DNA from: Arthrobacter sp. Leaf69
GTDB lineage: Bacteria; Actinomycetota; Actinomycetes; Actinomycetales; Micrococcaceae
Assembly (NCBI RefSeq): GCF_001422645.1
Contig: NZ_LMLR01000015.1
Location: 63,104-127,103 of the forward strand
Direction: 5' to 3'
DNA: 64,000 nucleotides
In this document: piece after piece, positions 34,363 to 42,796 of the stretch
Position numbering within the stretch: the first letter of the stretch is position 1
Layout of the letters: the number at the start of each line of letters is the position of its first letter
The notes under the pieces: generated by a model
What the model saw: only the letters and a program-made list of their open reading frames with translations
What the model was told of the DNA's origin: nothing
Database searches by the model: none
Program-made: the position numbers and the translations under genes

Positions 34363-34986
34363 ATGCTTGACTCCACCCGGAACGGCAGGCCGCGCGCCGC
34401 CGATACTACCGCCGCGCGCGCCCGCAAGGGACTGCTGGTGGTGGGATCGTTTGTCCTGGTGCTGTACGTCATCGAGATCATCAACACCCTGATGCTCCGT
34501 TCGCTCAACGGCACCTTCGGCCTGCGCCCGCGCAGCCCGGACGGGCTCCTGGACATCCTGACCTTCCCCTTGCTGCACGCCAACCTGGCACACCTGTTCT
34601 CCAACACGCTGCCGCTGATCATCTTTGGCTTCCTGGTGCTGCTGTCCGGGACCCGCGTCTTTTTCACAACCCTGGCACTGAGCTGGCTGGCCTCCGGGGT
34701 TGTGGTGTGGCTGATCGGCGGATTCAACGTCACCGTGGGGGCGTCGGGGCTGGTGTTCGGCCTCTTCGCGTTCCTGCTGGTGCGCGGTTTCTTTAACCGC
34801 AACTGGTGGCAGATCCTGCTGTCAGTGGTGTTGTTCCTGACCTACGGGGGGATCCTTTTCGGCATCCTCCCCACGGTGGCCGGCTATGTCTCGTGGCAGG
34901 CGCACCTCGGCGGGGCCGTCGGCGGCGTGCTCGCCGCCCTGCTCCTGAGCGTCCCGCGGGCAGGAGCTCCGCGCACCCGGCAGTAG
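34363..34986 (+). CDS. Rhomboid family intramembrane serine protease
   Basis: 207-aa polytopic membrane protease with about six TM helices. Catalytic dyad Ser128 in GASGLVFG and His181 in WQAHLGGAVGG. HANLAHLFSNTLPL near 68 is the conserved N-terminal helix motif of rhomboids. ATG 34363 lies 9 bases after the threonine ammonia-lyase stop, with AGGGGG upstream, so the two may be co-transcribed. Substrate unknown. Confidence 0.92.
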   Translation: MLDSTRNGRPRAADTTAARARKGLLVVGSFVLVLYVIEIINTLMLRSLNGTFGLRPRSPDGLLDILTFPLLHANLAHLFSNTLPLIIFGFLVLLSGTRVFFTTLALSWLASGVVVWLIGGFNVTVGASGLVFGLFAFLLVRGFFNRNWWQILLSVVLFLTYGGILFGILPTVAGYVSWQAHLGGAVGGVLAALLLSVPRAGAPRTRQ

Positions 34987-34990
34987 CGCA

Positions 34991-35030
34991 CTGCGCCGAA
35001 ATGAACTGCGCCGAAATGAACCGCGCCGCA
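34991..35030 (+). repeat. Short 15-bp tandem repeats behind the rhomboid gene
   Basis: CTGCGCCGAAATGAA occurs twice in a row (34991-35005 and 35006-35020) and a third partial copy CCGCGCCGCA follows. Confidence 0.7.
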
Positions 35031-35032
35031 AC

Positions 35033-35075
35033 GCACGACGCCGGCCCTCCCGCTAGGGGAGGACCGGCGTCGTGC
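35033..35075. terminator. Hairpin between convergent rhomboid and greA genes
   Basis: GCACGACGCCGG-CCCTCCC pairs with GGGAGG-ACCGGCGTCGTGC over about 18 bp with one mismatch; loop GCTAG. Confidence 0.8.
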
Positions 35076-35100
35076 GCTGCGGTGCAGCAGGTGAACAGTA

Positions 35101-35595
35101 TTAGCCGGCGTACGGCTTGGCGGAGACGATTTCCACGGTGATGTCCTTGCCGTTCGGGGCGGTGTAGCTGAGCTTGTCGCCTTCCTTGTGGCCGACGATG
35201 GCAGCACCCAGCGGTGACTTCTCGCTGAAGACATCCAGATCCGAGTCGCCGGCAATTTCGCGGGAACCGAGCAGGAAGGTTTCCTCATCGCCGGCGATCT
35301 TGGCCACAACAATCATTCCGGGTTCGACGATTCCGTCGTCCGCCGGGGATTCGCCGACGTGGGCGTCCCGGAGCAAAGCGGTCAGCTGGCGGATGCGGGC
35401 TTCGATCTTGCCCTGCTCCTCTTTGGCCGCGTGGTAGCCGCCGTTCTCCTTGAGGTCGCCCTCCTGGCGCGCCGCCTCGATCTTCTGGACGATTTCCGCC
35501 CGGCCGGGGCCGGAGAGGTGGTCCAGCTCTGCCTTCAGGCGGTCAAAAGCTTCCTGGGTAAGCCAAGCTGCAGTTGCGCTGTTGGTGGTAGACAC
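35101..35595 (-). CDS. greA: Transcription elongation factor GreA
   Basis: Rescues backtracked RNA polymerase by stimulating transcript cleavage. 164 aa, family length. The coiled-coil tip has GDLKENGGYHAAKEEQ with the acidic residues that reach the polymerase active site; the C-terminal globular domain ends SPLGAAIVGHKEGDKLSY. GTG 35595 with AAGGAGA upstream is the start; the frame is open further upstream but without sense. greA beside DUF4307 and mca is a conserved actinobacterial order. Confidence 0.96.
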   Translation of the reverse strand: MSTTNSATAAWLTQEAFDRLKAELDHLSGPGRAEIVQKIEAARQEGDLKENGGYHAAKEEQGKIEARIRQLTALLRDAHVGESPADDGIVEPGMIVVAKIAGDEETFLLGSREIAGDSDLDVFSEKSPLGAAIVGHKEGDKLSYTAPNGKDITVEIVSAKPYAG

Positions 35596-35790
35596 GGACT
35601 TCTCCTTTATGGTCAAACAAGCAAAGACCCCGCCACGGTGGCCACTTTTGGGACTCAGCAACCAGCTCAGCGGGGGAAAGGTATTGATCCATTGTAGTCA
35701 ATCCTGTGGATAAACCAAAGAACCCTGCGGCGTGTATCACACCGCGTTACGGCCGCCCGGCGACCGGCGGGCCGGCTTACTGCCGCGACG

Positions 35791-36249
35791 CTAGTTGCCG
35801 GCGTCGGGGATCCAGCAGCTGTCGACGACGCCGGACACGGCCTGGGACTCGGTGCGCACCGTGGCCCGGTGGACCGTGGTGCGGCCGCCGTCGGAACCGG
35901 CGTCGGCGGCGTTGGGGGCGATGTCCACCACTTTCCAGCCGACGACGGCGAACTTGGAATCCAGCGCCTTGACCGAGCACTTGGCCGCGGTGGCCGGGTC
36001 CTTGGTGACTTGAAAATCGATCTCCGCCACAGTGGCGTCCGGCGTGCTGTAGCCGATGTCCTTGAAGGTGACGCTCTCGGTCGCGTTCGACGTCGATATC
36101 CAGGCCATAAAGCCCATTCCGGCCGCAAGGGCAAGGATCAGGATGGTGCGTTTGGCTTTACCGCTCAGCGTTCGCTTTTGGCCGCCGTAACGATTGGCTA
36201 GGCTGGGAGATGCCGGGGCAGGCGCGGCAGGCTGATCCTTGGAAGTCAC
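35791..36249 (-). CDS. DUF4307 membrane protein
   Basis: 152 aa. A hydrophilic N-terminus, one TM helix at about 34-51 (RTILILALAAGMGFMAWI), then an extracellular domain with two Cys (AAKCSV and DSCWIPD) that could form a disulfide. Matches the DUF4307 pattern known next to mca and greA in mycobacteria. Function unknown. Start GTG 36249 is preceded by TAAACT and 6 bases, so it is probably leaderless and divergent from mca. Confidence 0.88.
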   Translation of the reverse strand: MTSKDQPAAPAPASPSLANRYGGQKRTLSGKAKRTILILALAAGMGFMAWISTSNATESVTFKDIGYSTPDATVAEIDFQVTKDPATAAKCSVKALDSKFAVVGWKVVDIAPNAADAGSDGGRTTVHRATVRTESQAVSGVVDSCWIPDAGN

Positions 36250-36255
36250 CAGTCC

Positions 36256-36261
36256 AGTTTA
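36256..36261 (-). promoter_or_regulatory. Leaderless -10 box (TAAACT) of the DUF4307 gene
   Basis: Minus strand TAAACT, GGACTG, then GTG 36249. Confidence 0.6.
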
Positions 36262-36302
36262 GTGTGGATCGGGAGGGGTGTCCGCCGGTCCGGTCCGATA
36301 CC

Positions 36303-36338
36303 CCTGCCTCAAGACCTGCCTGAAGCCCTGCCTGAAGA
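36303..36338 (+). repeat. Three 12-bp direct repeats upstream of mca
   Basis: CCTGCCTCAAGA, CCTGCCTGAAGC and CCTGCCTGAAGA are head to tail, 49 bases before the mca start. Confidence 0.75.
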
Positions 36339-36386
36339 TAGTTACCCCAAGATGAACCCCGTAGATGAAAGAGGAGCCGTCCCACG

Positions 36387-37292
36387 ATGACAGCGTCCAC
36401 CAGCCCGTCAGCGCCGCTTCGACTGCTGGCTGTCCATGCTCATCCCGACGACGAATCCAGCAAGGGCGCCGCCACGATGGCCATGTACGCCGCGGCCGGC
36501 GTCGAGGTCCTGGTGGCGACGTGCACCGACGGTTCCCGTGGCGACATCCAGAACCCGGCAGTGGCGGGGGAACCGCACCCCAAACGCGACATGGCCGGCG
36601 CGCGCCGGCTCGAGATGGAGCAGGCCGCCAAGGTCCTGGGCATCAGCCAGCGCTGGCTGGGCTTTGTGGATTCCGGGCTCCCGGAAGGCGACCCGCTGCC
36701 GCCGCTGCCAGCCGGTTCCTTCGCGACGCTGCCGCTGGAGCGGGCGGCCGCGCCGCTGGTCCGGCTGGTCCGCGAGTTCAAACCCCAAGTGGTCCTGAGC
36801 TACGACGAGAACGGCGGCTACCCGCACCCGGACCACATCATGGCGCACCGCGTCGCCGTCGAGGCCTTCGAAGCCGCGGGCGATCCGGACCGCTACCCGG
36901 GAACCGGTGAGCCCTGGGCTCCCAGCAAGCTCTACTACGACCGTGCCTTCAGCCCCGAGAGGTTCCGGGCCCTGCATTTTGCGCTGGAGGCATCCGGGCT
37001 CCAGTCCCCGTACGCCGAGCGAATCGCGGCCTGGCTGGAAGCCGACGCGGAAGGCCACACCCCGCCGGCACCCACCCACGCCACCACCACGCAGATCGAG
37101 TGCGGGGATTACTTCGAAGCCCGCGACGACGCGTTGCGGGCGCACCGCACGCAGGTGGACCCTGAGGGCTTCTTCTTCGCGGTCTCTCCGGCGATGCAAC
37201 GCCGCGTGTGGCCCTGGGAGGACTACTCGCTGATTCAGTCCCGGGTCCCGGCCGACCTGCCCGAGAAGGACTTCTTCGCCGGGCTAAGATAG
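36387..37292 (+). CDS. mca: Mycothiol conjugate amidase
   Basis: Zinc hydrolase that cleaves mycothiol S-conjugates to release mercapturic acids, a detoxification step found only in mycothiol-making actinobacteria. 301 aa, PIG-L/LmbE fold. Zinc motif AHPDDE at residues 17-22 and the third ligand His in HPDHIMAHR near 149-152. I call Mca and not MshB because of the greA-DUF4307 neighbourhood and length. ATG 36387 with GAGGAG 10 bases upstream. The small membrane protein gene follows. Confidence 0.9.
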   Translation: MTASTSPSAPLRLLAVHAHPDDESSKGAATMAMYAAAGVEVLVATCTDGSRGDIQNPAVAGEPHPKRDMAGARRLEMEQAAKVLGISQRWLGFVDSGLPEGDPLPPLPAGSFATLPLERAAAPLVRLVREFKPQVVLSYDENGGYPHPDHIMAHRVAVEAFEAAGDPDRYPGTGEPWAPSKLYYDRAFSPERFRALHFALEASGLQSPYAERIAAWLEADAEGHTPPAPTHATTTQIECGDYFEARDDALRAHRTQVDPEGFFFAVSPAMQRRVWPWEDYSLIQSRVPADLPEKDFFAGLR

Positions 37293-37402
37293 ACCGACAG
37301 GCCATTTCTATGACGTGTAGAAGACGTTGTGGATTCAGTTCAACGCTGCTCGGCGGCCAGCCCCCGCCGGCCCGCCATTCAGCCCCATAGAAGGTCCCCA
37401 CC

Positions 37403-37723
37403 GTGCACTCCTTGCTCCTCGCCCTGGCAACCACCCCGGCGCCCGCCCCCACGCCGTCGCTGCGCCCCGGACTGTCCCAGGACCAGGTGACCCCCGGCCT
37501 GCTGGGTTTCCTCTTGACCGCCTTCATCGTGGTGCTGACGGCCCTGCTGATTGTGGACATGGTGCGTCGCATCCGGCGGGTCCGTTACCGGGCCCAGGTG
37601 GAGGAAGAACGCGCCGCCGCCGAAGCGGATGCCGCTGACGGGCAGCCCGACGTCCGGTACGACGCCGGCCAGCCCGGCGGCCGTCCGGAAGCCAACGGCG
37701 AGGCCGGACCCGGAAACCGCTGA
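37403..37723 (+). CDS. Small single-pass membrane protein next to mca
   Basis: 106 aa. Short Pro/Thr-rich outside segment after a weak signal-like start, one TM helix at about 32-53 (LLGFLLTAFIVVLTALLIVDM), then a basic RRIRRVRYR stop and an acidic, Ala/Gly-rich cytoplasmic tail. Mycobacteria have a small membrane protein gene at the same place after mca. No function can be assigned. GTG 37403, weak RBS AAGGT. Confidence 0.8.
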   Translation: MHSLLLALATTPAPAPTPSLRPGLSQDQVTPGLLGFLLTAFIVVLTALLIVDMVRRIRRVRYRAQVEEERAAAEADAADGQPDVRYDAGQPGGRPEANGEAGPGNR

Positions 37724-37731
37724 CTGGCGCA

Positions 37732-38391
37732 GTGACTGTTCACGGATTCGACCTTGTTGTCTTCGACTGCGACGGTGTCCTGGTCGATTCCGAGGTGATC
37801 TCCGTCCGGGTGGACCAGTTGGTGCTCGCGGACCTCGGCTGGGCGCTGGAGCTGGAAGAGATTGTAGACCTCTTCGTCGGCCGGTCAGAGGCCGATTTCA
37901 TTGCCACGGTCGAAGATCAACTGGGCATCGAACTGGGGGAGGGCTGGGACCGGAAGTACGTCCCCTGGTACCGGGCGGCGTTCGAGCGTGAGCTCACTGC
38001 GGTGGACGGTGTGGTGGAGGCGCTGGACGCGATCGTCCACCCGCACTGCGTGGCCTCCAGCGGGAGCCACGCCAAGATGCGGCGGACGCTGGGCCAAACT
38101 GGACTCTGGCACCGCTTCGAAGGCCGGATCTTCAGCGCATCGGAGGTCGCCAACGGCAAACCCGCCCCGGACCTGTTCCTGCATGCCGCCGCGACGCTTG
38201 GAGCCGCACCGGAGCGGTGCGCCGTCGTCGAAGACAGCGCCCACGGCGTCCAGGCGGCCCGGTCGGCCGGGATGCACGTCTTCGCGTACGCCGGCGGCGT
38301 GACCCCGGAGGGACGGCTGGCCGGTCCCGGGACCACCGTTTTCCATGACATGCGGCAGCTGCCCGCGCTCATTGGGGCCGGACGGCCTTGA
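37732..38391 (+). CDS. HAD family phosphatase (beta-phosphoglucomutase-like)
   Basis: 219 aa, class IA HAD fold with a helical cap. Nucleophile Asp12 and acid/base Asp14 in FDCDGVLVDSE; motif II Ser in ASSGSH; motif III Lys in NGKPAPDLFL; motif IV EDSAHGVQAA. This set fits small phosphosugar phosphatases or phosphoglycolate phosphatase. GTG 37732 lies 8 bases after the small membrane protein gene. Substrate not predictable. Confidence 0.88.
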   Translation: MTVHGFDLVVFDCDGVLVDSEVISVRVDQLVLADLGWALELEEIVDLFVGRSEADFIATVEDQLGIELGEGWDRKYVPWYRAAFERELTAVDGVVEALDAIVHPHCVASSGSHAKMRRTLGQTGLWHRFEGRIFSASEVANGKPAPDLFLHAAATLGAAPERCAVVEDSAHGVQAARSAGMHVFAYAGGVTPEGRLAGPGTTVFHDMRQLPALIGAGRP

Positions 38392-38448
38392 CGACGGCCG
38401 TTCGGTCCTTCGGGGCTCGGCCAGCCACGCCACGGGGAAGAGATTCCA

Positions 38449-39120
38449 CTACGGGAGGTAATCCGGGGCTGCTTCCAGCTGGAAGTAGTCTTCCAGGGTG
38501 GCGACGTTTTTCATCTCCTGGGCGACCACCTTTCCTACGTACCGCAGATGCCACGGCTCGTAGGTGTAGCCGGTGGTGCCCTCGGCCCCCGCTGGGTAGC
38601 GGATGATGAAACCGTAAGTCCGGCTGTTATTGGCCGCCCACTTGCCGGCCGGGGTGTTTGCGAAGCAGGCCTGCAGGGCGCAGACTCCGCTGGCGTTGCC
38701 GATGTCCATCGCCAGGCCGGTCTGGTGTTCGCTGTAGCCGGGCCTGGCGGCGAGGGTATCCGCAGTCGCCTGGCCGTACTGGCGCACGTAGCTGTCGTAG
38801 AGGCTGGCCTGCTGGCTGTACGACCGGTAGCCGCTGACCGGAATGATGTTCACGCCGGCCGTTTTGGCGGCTTTGGCCAGCTGCTTGTAGGCGTCCGCGG
38901 CCTCTAACCGCAAGCGTTCGCCTTGGATCCTGACCAGCTGCCCTGGCACATACGTGGCCGGATTCAAGGGCCGGTGCTTATTAACCACCACCTGCAGGCT
39001 GGAGGCTGAGTCGATGTCGTAGGCGCCCGGGGCAACCGCCGTCGCCGATGGTCCGATCATGCCGAGCGAAAGCACCAGCGCCGCCACAGCGCCTGCCATC
39101 CTGCTGATTCCGTTGAGCAT
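38449..39120 (-). CDS. M15 family D-alanyl-D-alanine carboxypeptidase (VanY-like)
   Basis: Secreted zinc peptidase acting on peptidoglycan peptides. 223 aa from ATG 39120, with GGAGG 6 bases upstream; the frame is open further upstream but that part is not needed. Signal peptide ends near ATAVAPG (residue ~30). SGYRSYSQQ, zinc ligands His132 and Asp139 (SEHQTGLAMDIG), catalytic Glu188 and third ligand His191 (EPWHLRYVG) are all present, with two Cys between. It is full length and should be active. Confidence 0.92.
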   Translation of the reverse strand: MLNGISRMAGAVAALVLSLGMIGPSATAVAPGAYDIDSASSLQVVVNKHRPLNPATYVPGQLVRIQGERLRLEAADAYKQLAKAAKTAGVNIIPVSGYRSYSQQASLYDSYVRQYGQATADTLAARPGYSEHQTGLAMDIGNASGVCALQACFANTPAGKWAANNSRTYGFIIRYPAGAEGTTGYTYEPWHLRYVGKVVAQEMKNVATLEDYFQLEAAPDYLP

Positions 39121-39260
39121 GATGGCCTCCAAGAAAGTGTCCGGGACAGATGCGGGAACTCTAACGGTCGGCAAGCGCTGAGTCGAGGGGTCACCGGCAC
39201 CCCGGAGCATCAAGTTCCGGCGGATGCACAGCCCAGGCCGCGCCCCGGCCCTCGGGGACT

Positions 39261-39983
39261 TCAGCTCAGGACGGCGATGGCAATCGCGATGTAGTGCGCG
39301 GCGAAGGCAAAGACAGTAAGGGCATGGAACAGCTCATGGAAACCGAAGTGTGAGTAGCTGATGTTCGGCTTCTTCAGCGCGTAGAAGACGGCGCCGGTGA
39401 TGTACAGGGCGCCGCCCACGCAGATCAGGACGGCGGAGGCCACGTTGGCGGCGAAGAAATCCGGCAAGTAGAACAGCGCGCCGCAGCCCAGGGCGATGTA
39501 GATCGGCACGTACAGCCAGCGCGGGGCATGGGTCCACAGCAGGCGGAACAACACGCCCAGGATGGCCCCGGACCAGATCACCCACAACAGCAGCTCGGCC
39601 TTCGGCCGGTCCAGGAGGGCCCAGGCCAGCGGCGTGTAGCTTCCGGCGATCACCAGCATGATGTTCGTATGGTCCAGCCGCTTCAGCACGATCTTGACGC
39701 CGGGGGACCAGTTCCCGCGGTGGTAGATGGCGCTGACGCCGAACAACAGCACCCCGGTGAAGGCATAGATGGCGCAGGCGATCTTCAGGTCCGGCGTCGG
39801 CGCAAGAATCACCAGCACCAGACCGGCGGCCAGCGCCAGCGGAGCCGTCACGGTGTGGATCCAGCCGCGCCATTTCGGCTTGATCATCAGGAGTTCCGCC
39901 AGCCGGACCGCCGCGTCGTCCATCGGGCCGGTTTTACGGTCCGCAGGCTGCTCCGGCCGGGGCTCGGGGGTGTGGCTTTCCAT
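39261..39983 (-). CDS. Hemolysin III / PAQR family membrane protein
   Basis: 240 aa with seven predicted TM helices. Family motifs: IYHRGNW near the end of TM2-3, LDHTNIMLVIAGSYTPL, and the C-terminal FHELFHALTVFAFAAHYIAI whose His residues would bind zinc in PAQR proteins. Despite the name the role is probably lipid or membrane homeostasis. ATG 39983 has no RBS but TATTAT 6 bases upstream, so it is leaderless. Divergent from the uppS-like gene, as in mycobacteria. Confidence 0.92.
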   Translation of the reverse strand: MESHTPEPRPEQPADRKTGPMDDAAVRLAELLMIKPKWRGWIHTVTAPLALAAGLVLVILAPTPDLKIACAIYAFTGVLLFGVSAIYHRGNWSPGVKIVLKRLDHTNIMLVIAGSYTPLAWALLDRPKAELLLWVIWSGAILGVLFRLLWTHAPRWLYVPIYIALGCGALFYLPDFFAANVASAVLICVGGALYITGAVFYALKKPNISYSHFGFHELFHALTVFAFAAHYIAIAIAVLS

Positions 39984-39989
39984 GCCGCA

Positions 39990-39995
39990 ATAATA
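39990..39995 (-). promoter_or_regulatory. Leaderless -10 box (TATTAT) of the hemolysin III gene
   Basis: Minus strand TATTAT, TGCGGC, then ATG 39983. Confidence 0.65.
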
Positions 39996-40125
39996 ACCTA
40001 CGGCCCAGTAAGTTACCCGCGAGTAACAAGGGGTGCTAGCAGGAATGCTGACGTCCCTGGGCTCCGGCCTGCGCTCCGGCAGGTAGCCTAGGATGTGCAC
40101 AAGAGTCGTACTTCAAGGAAGCCAG

Positions 40126-40899
40126 GTGAATCTCCGGATGGAAATGCCCGGGTTCCTCTATGGCTTCTACGAGCGCAAACTCCAGCATTCCCTGGACCCG
40201 GAGCGTATCCCGAAGCACATCGGCGTGATGGTGGACGGCAACCGCCGCTGGGCCCGGCAGTTCAACGCGCCGACCAGCCAGGGACACCAGGCCGGGGCCG
40301 ACAAGATCCACGAGTTCCTCGGCTGGTGCCAGGAACTCGGTGTCAAAGTTGTCACCCTCTACATGCTCTCCACGGACAACATGAACCGCTCGGGCGAAGA
40401 ACTTGACCTGCTCATGGGGATCATCGCCAACACCCTGGACAGGCTGGACGAGGACGCCGAAATCTCGGTTCACGCCATGGGCGCCCCGGAACTGCTTCCG
40501 GACTACCTCGCCGAGCGGCTGAACAAACTCACGGCCCGCACGCCCGCGCACGAAAAGCTGCACGTCAACGTCGCCGTCGGCTACGGCGGGCGCCGCGAAA
40601 TCGTCGACGCCGTCCGCGAACTGCTGCACGATGCCGTCGCACGCAATGCGGACATCGGGAAACTGGCCGACGGGCTGAGCGTCGACGACATCTCACGTTT
40701 CCTCTACACCCGAGGCCAGCCCGATCCGGACCTCGTGATCCGCACTTCCGGGGAGCAGCGGCTCTCCGGTTTCCTGATGTGGCAAAGCGCCTACAGCGAG
40801 TTCTATTTCTGCGAAGCCTTGTGGCCCGCGTTCCGGAAAGTGGACTTCCTCCGGGCCCTCCGGGACTACGCCGGCCGGCAGCGCCGCTACGGCTCCTGA
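40126..40899 (+). CDS. uppS: cis-Prenyltransferase (isoprenyl diphosphate synthase, UppS family)
   Basis: Builds Z-polyprenyl diphosphates for cell-wall lipid carriers. 257 aa from GTG 40126, preceded by AAGGAA; ATG 40093 or ATG 40138 are alternatives. Catalytic Asp in VMVDGNRRWAR, the signature LVIRTSGEQRLSGF and the helix YSEFYFCEALWPAF are intact. By its position beside hemolysin III it matches the mycobacterial short-chain Z-farnesyl diphosphate synthase (Rv1086) as well as UppS, so the product length is open. Confidence 0.92.
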   Translation: MNLRMEMPGFLYGFYERKLQHSLDPERIPKHIGVMVDGNRRWARQFNAPTSQGHQAGADKIHEFLGWCQELGVKVVTLYMLSTDNMNRSGEELDLLMGIIANTLDRLDEDAEISVHAMGAPELLPDYLAERLNKLTARTPAHEKLHVNVAVGYGGRREIVDAVRELLHDAVARNADIGKLADGLSVDDISRFLYTRGQPDPDLVIRTSGEQRLSGFLMWQSAYSEFYFCEALWPAFRKVDFLRALRDYAGRQRRYGS

Positions 40900-41132
40900 A
40901 GCGTCAACTGCTGTTCACACGATGGCAACAAGAATCGCCGAGAAATAGCCGCGGAAACGCCGCACCCCGGACGTACGTTAATCCCATCAGCAGGCAAACC
41001 GCCGGCTGATCGGGGAGGCCAGTACATGGAGCGGAAGTCCGCACCGGGTGTATGGGAGGCCGCGTCCGGCCTCGTGGCCGAGCCGCCTCACCAATAACAA
41101 TTCCGGGCATGCGCCCCGGGGCTGGAGTCGAT
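40900..41132 (+). other. Structured 5' region of the PhoH gene
   Basis: 233 bases without a gene. It can form GAGGCCG-CGTC-CGGCCTC (41056-41073, perfect 7 bp) and ATCAGC/GCTGAT near 40985-41010, with several conserved-looking GGGGAGG and GGAGCGG runs. No known riboswitch is matched. Confidence 0.45.
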
Positions 41133-42575
41133 GTGGCTATTTCTGAACAACTGCCCGACGTCGTGACCGACCAGGGACAGAAAGCTACCTCTCGCGCCAA
41201 GCGAGCCACCTCAAAGACCGGTGCAGCGGACAGTGACGCTGCAGCCGGTCTTGCTGTTTCCGGGGAAGGGACAGCAAACAAGGAAACGGGCCGCAGCTTC
41301 GTGATCGACACCTCGGTGCTGCTCTCGGACCCGCGGGCACTGCTGCGGTTCGCGGAGCATGAAGTGATCCTGCCGATCGTCGTCATCACCGAACTCGAAG
41401 GCAAGCGGCACGACCCCGAGCTGGGCTATTTCGCCCGCAAAGCGCTCAGGCTCCTCGATGACCTGCGGGTGGAGCACGACGGACTGGACCGCCCCATCCC
41501 GCTTGGCCACGACGGCGGCACGCTCATGGTGGAGCTGAACCACATCTCCGCCGAAGTGCTTCCGGCCGGCTTCCGTGGCGGGGACAACGACAGCCGGATC
41601 CTCGCCGTCGCGAAAAACCTCGCCAACGAGGGCCGCGACGTCACGGTGGTCTCCAAGGACCTCCCGATGCGCGTCAAGGCCTCGGCCATGGGGCTCCAGG
41701 CCGACGAGTACCGCAACGAACTGGTCAAGGACTCGGGCTGGACCGGCGTCGCGGAAATTGACGCCACCGAGGAGGAGGTTTCCACCCTCTACGGCCATGA
41801 ACCGGTCTTCATCCCGGAAGCGGCCGAGCTGCCGACGAACACCGGCCTGGTGATCCTCTCCCAGCGGGGATCAGCGCTGGGCAGGGTGGGCGCCGACAAA
41901 CAGGTCCGCCTCGTCAAGGGCGACCGCGACGTCTTCGGGCTCCACGGCCGCTCGGCCGAGCAGCGGCTCGCGATCGACCTGCTGATGGACCCGTCGGTCG
42001 GCATCGTGTCCCTCGGCGGCCGGGCCGGCACGGGCAAGTCCGCGCTGGCCCTGTGCGCCGGTCTTGAGGCCGTCCTGGAGCGCCGGGAACACCGCAAGGT
42101 GATCGTCTTCCGGCCCCTCTACGCGGTGGGCGGCCAGGAGCTCGGCTACTTGCCGGGATCCGAGGCGGAGAAAATGAACCCGTGGGCGCAGGCGGTCTTC
42201 GACACGCTCGGCGCGCTGGTCAGCCAGGAAGTGGTCGAGGAGGTGATGGACCGCGGCATGCTCGAAGTCATGCCGCTCACGCACATCCGCGGCCGTTCAC
42301 TCCATGACGCTTTCGTGATCGTGGACGAGGCCCAGTCGCTGGAGAAGAACGTCCTGCTCACGGTGATGAGCCGGATCGGGCAGAACTCGAAGATCGTCCT
42401 GACCCACGACGTCGCCCAGCGCGACAACCTCCGCGTCGGCCGGCATGACGGCGTTGCCGCCGTCGTCGAGACGCTCAAGGGGCATCCGCTCTTCGGCCAT
42501 GTCACCCTCACCCGCTCGGAGCGCTCGCCGATCGCGGCGCTCGTGACGGATTTGCTCGAAGGGGCGGAGATCTAG
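41133..42575 (+). CDS. phoH: PhoH-like ATPase with N-terminal PIN ribonuclease domain
   Basis: 480 aa from GTG 41133 (CTGGAG upstream). PIN domain from ~55 to ~190: first acidic residue Asp59 in FVIDTSVLL, Glu in ITELEGKRHD, and later DNDSRI and SKDLPMRVKA. C-terminal PhoH helicase-like ATPase: Walker A GRAGTGKS at 296-303 and Walker B VIVDEAQS around Asp398. PIN-PhoH fusions act in RNA unwinding and cleavage in mycobacteria (PhoH2). The antitoxin-like small gene that precedes phoH2 there is not visible here. Confidence 0.93.
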   Translation: MAISEQLPDVVTDQGQKATSRAKRATSKTGAADSDAAAGLAVSGEGTANKETGRSFVIDTSVLLSDPRALLRFAEHEVILPIVVITELEGKRHDPELGYFARKALRLLDDLRVEHDGLDRPIPLGHDGGTLMVELNHISAEVLPAGFRGGDNDSRILAVAKNLANEGRDVTVVSKDLPMRVKASAMGLQADEYRNELVKDSGWTGVAEIDATEEEVSTLYGHEPVFIPEAAELPTNTGLVILSQRGSALGRVGADKQVRLVKGDRDVFGLHGRSAEQRLAIDLLMDPSVGIVSLGGRAGTGKSALALCAGLEAVLERREHRKVIVFRPLYAVGGQELGYLPGSEAEKMNPWAQAVFDTLGALVSQEVVEEVMDRGMLEVMPLTHIRGRSLHDAFVIVDEAQSLEKNVLLTVMSRIGQNSKIVLTHDVAQRDNLRVGRHDGVAAVVETLKGHPLFGHVTLTRSERSPIAALVTDLLEGAEI

Positions 42576-42796
42576 CTCGTCGGCGGCTTCGCAGGGCGGC
42601 GGGAGAGTCACCTACGCGGGGCGGCGGCGTCCCGCCGTCGCTTAGACACCTCCCGCCGCTTCGCTGCGGTCGCTGGGCGACCTACGCTTCGCTTTGGTCG
42701 GCGATGCGCTCCTTTGCGGGACACCGCCGCCACGCTTGCGGGTCGCTTCTGCAGTCGTAGCGCTGGGCGACCTCAGCCCCGTTCGCCTTTGGATTC
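42576..42796. other. Gap between convergent PhoH and signal peptidase genes
   Basis: 221 GC-rich bases without a gene. CGCTGGGCGACCT occurs twice (near 42671 and 42761) and related CTTCGCT/CTACGCTTCG words recur. No clear terminator seen. Confidence 0.5.

Noticed and set aside
40960..41110. c-di-AMP (ydaO) riboswitch before the PhoH gene
   Set aside because: GGGGAGG and GGAGCGG runs looked similar at first, but the conserved GGGGUGAAU and the 3' CCCGAAUCCGUCAGCUAACC-type segments are absent.
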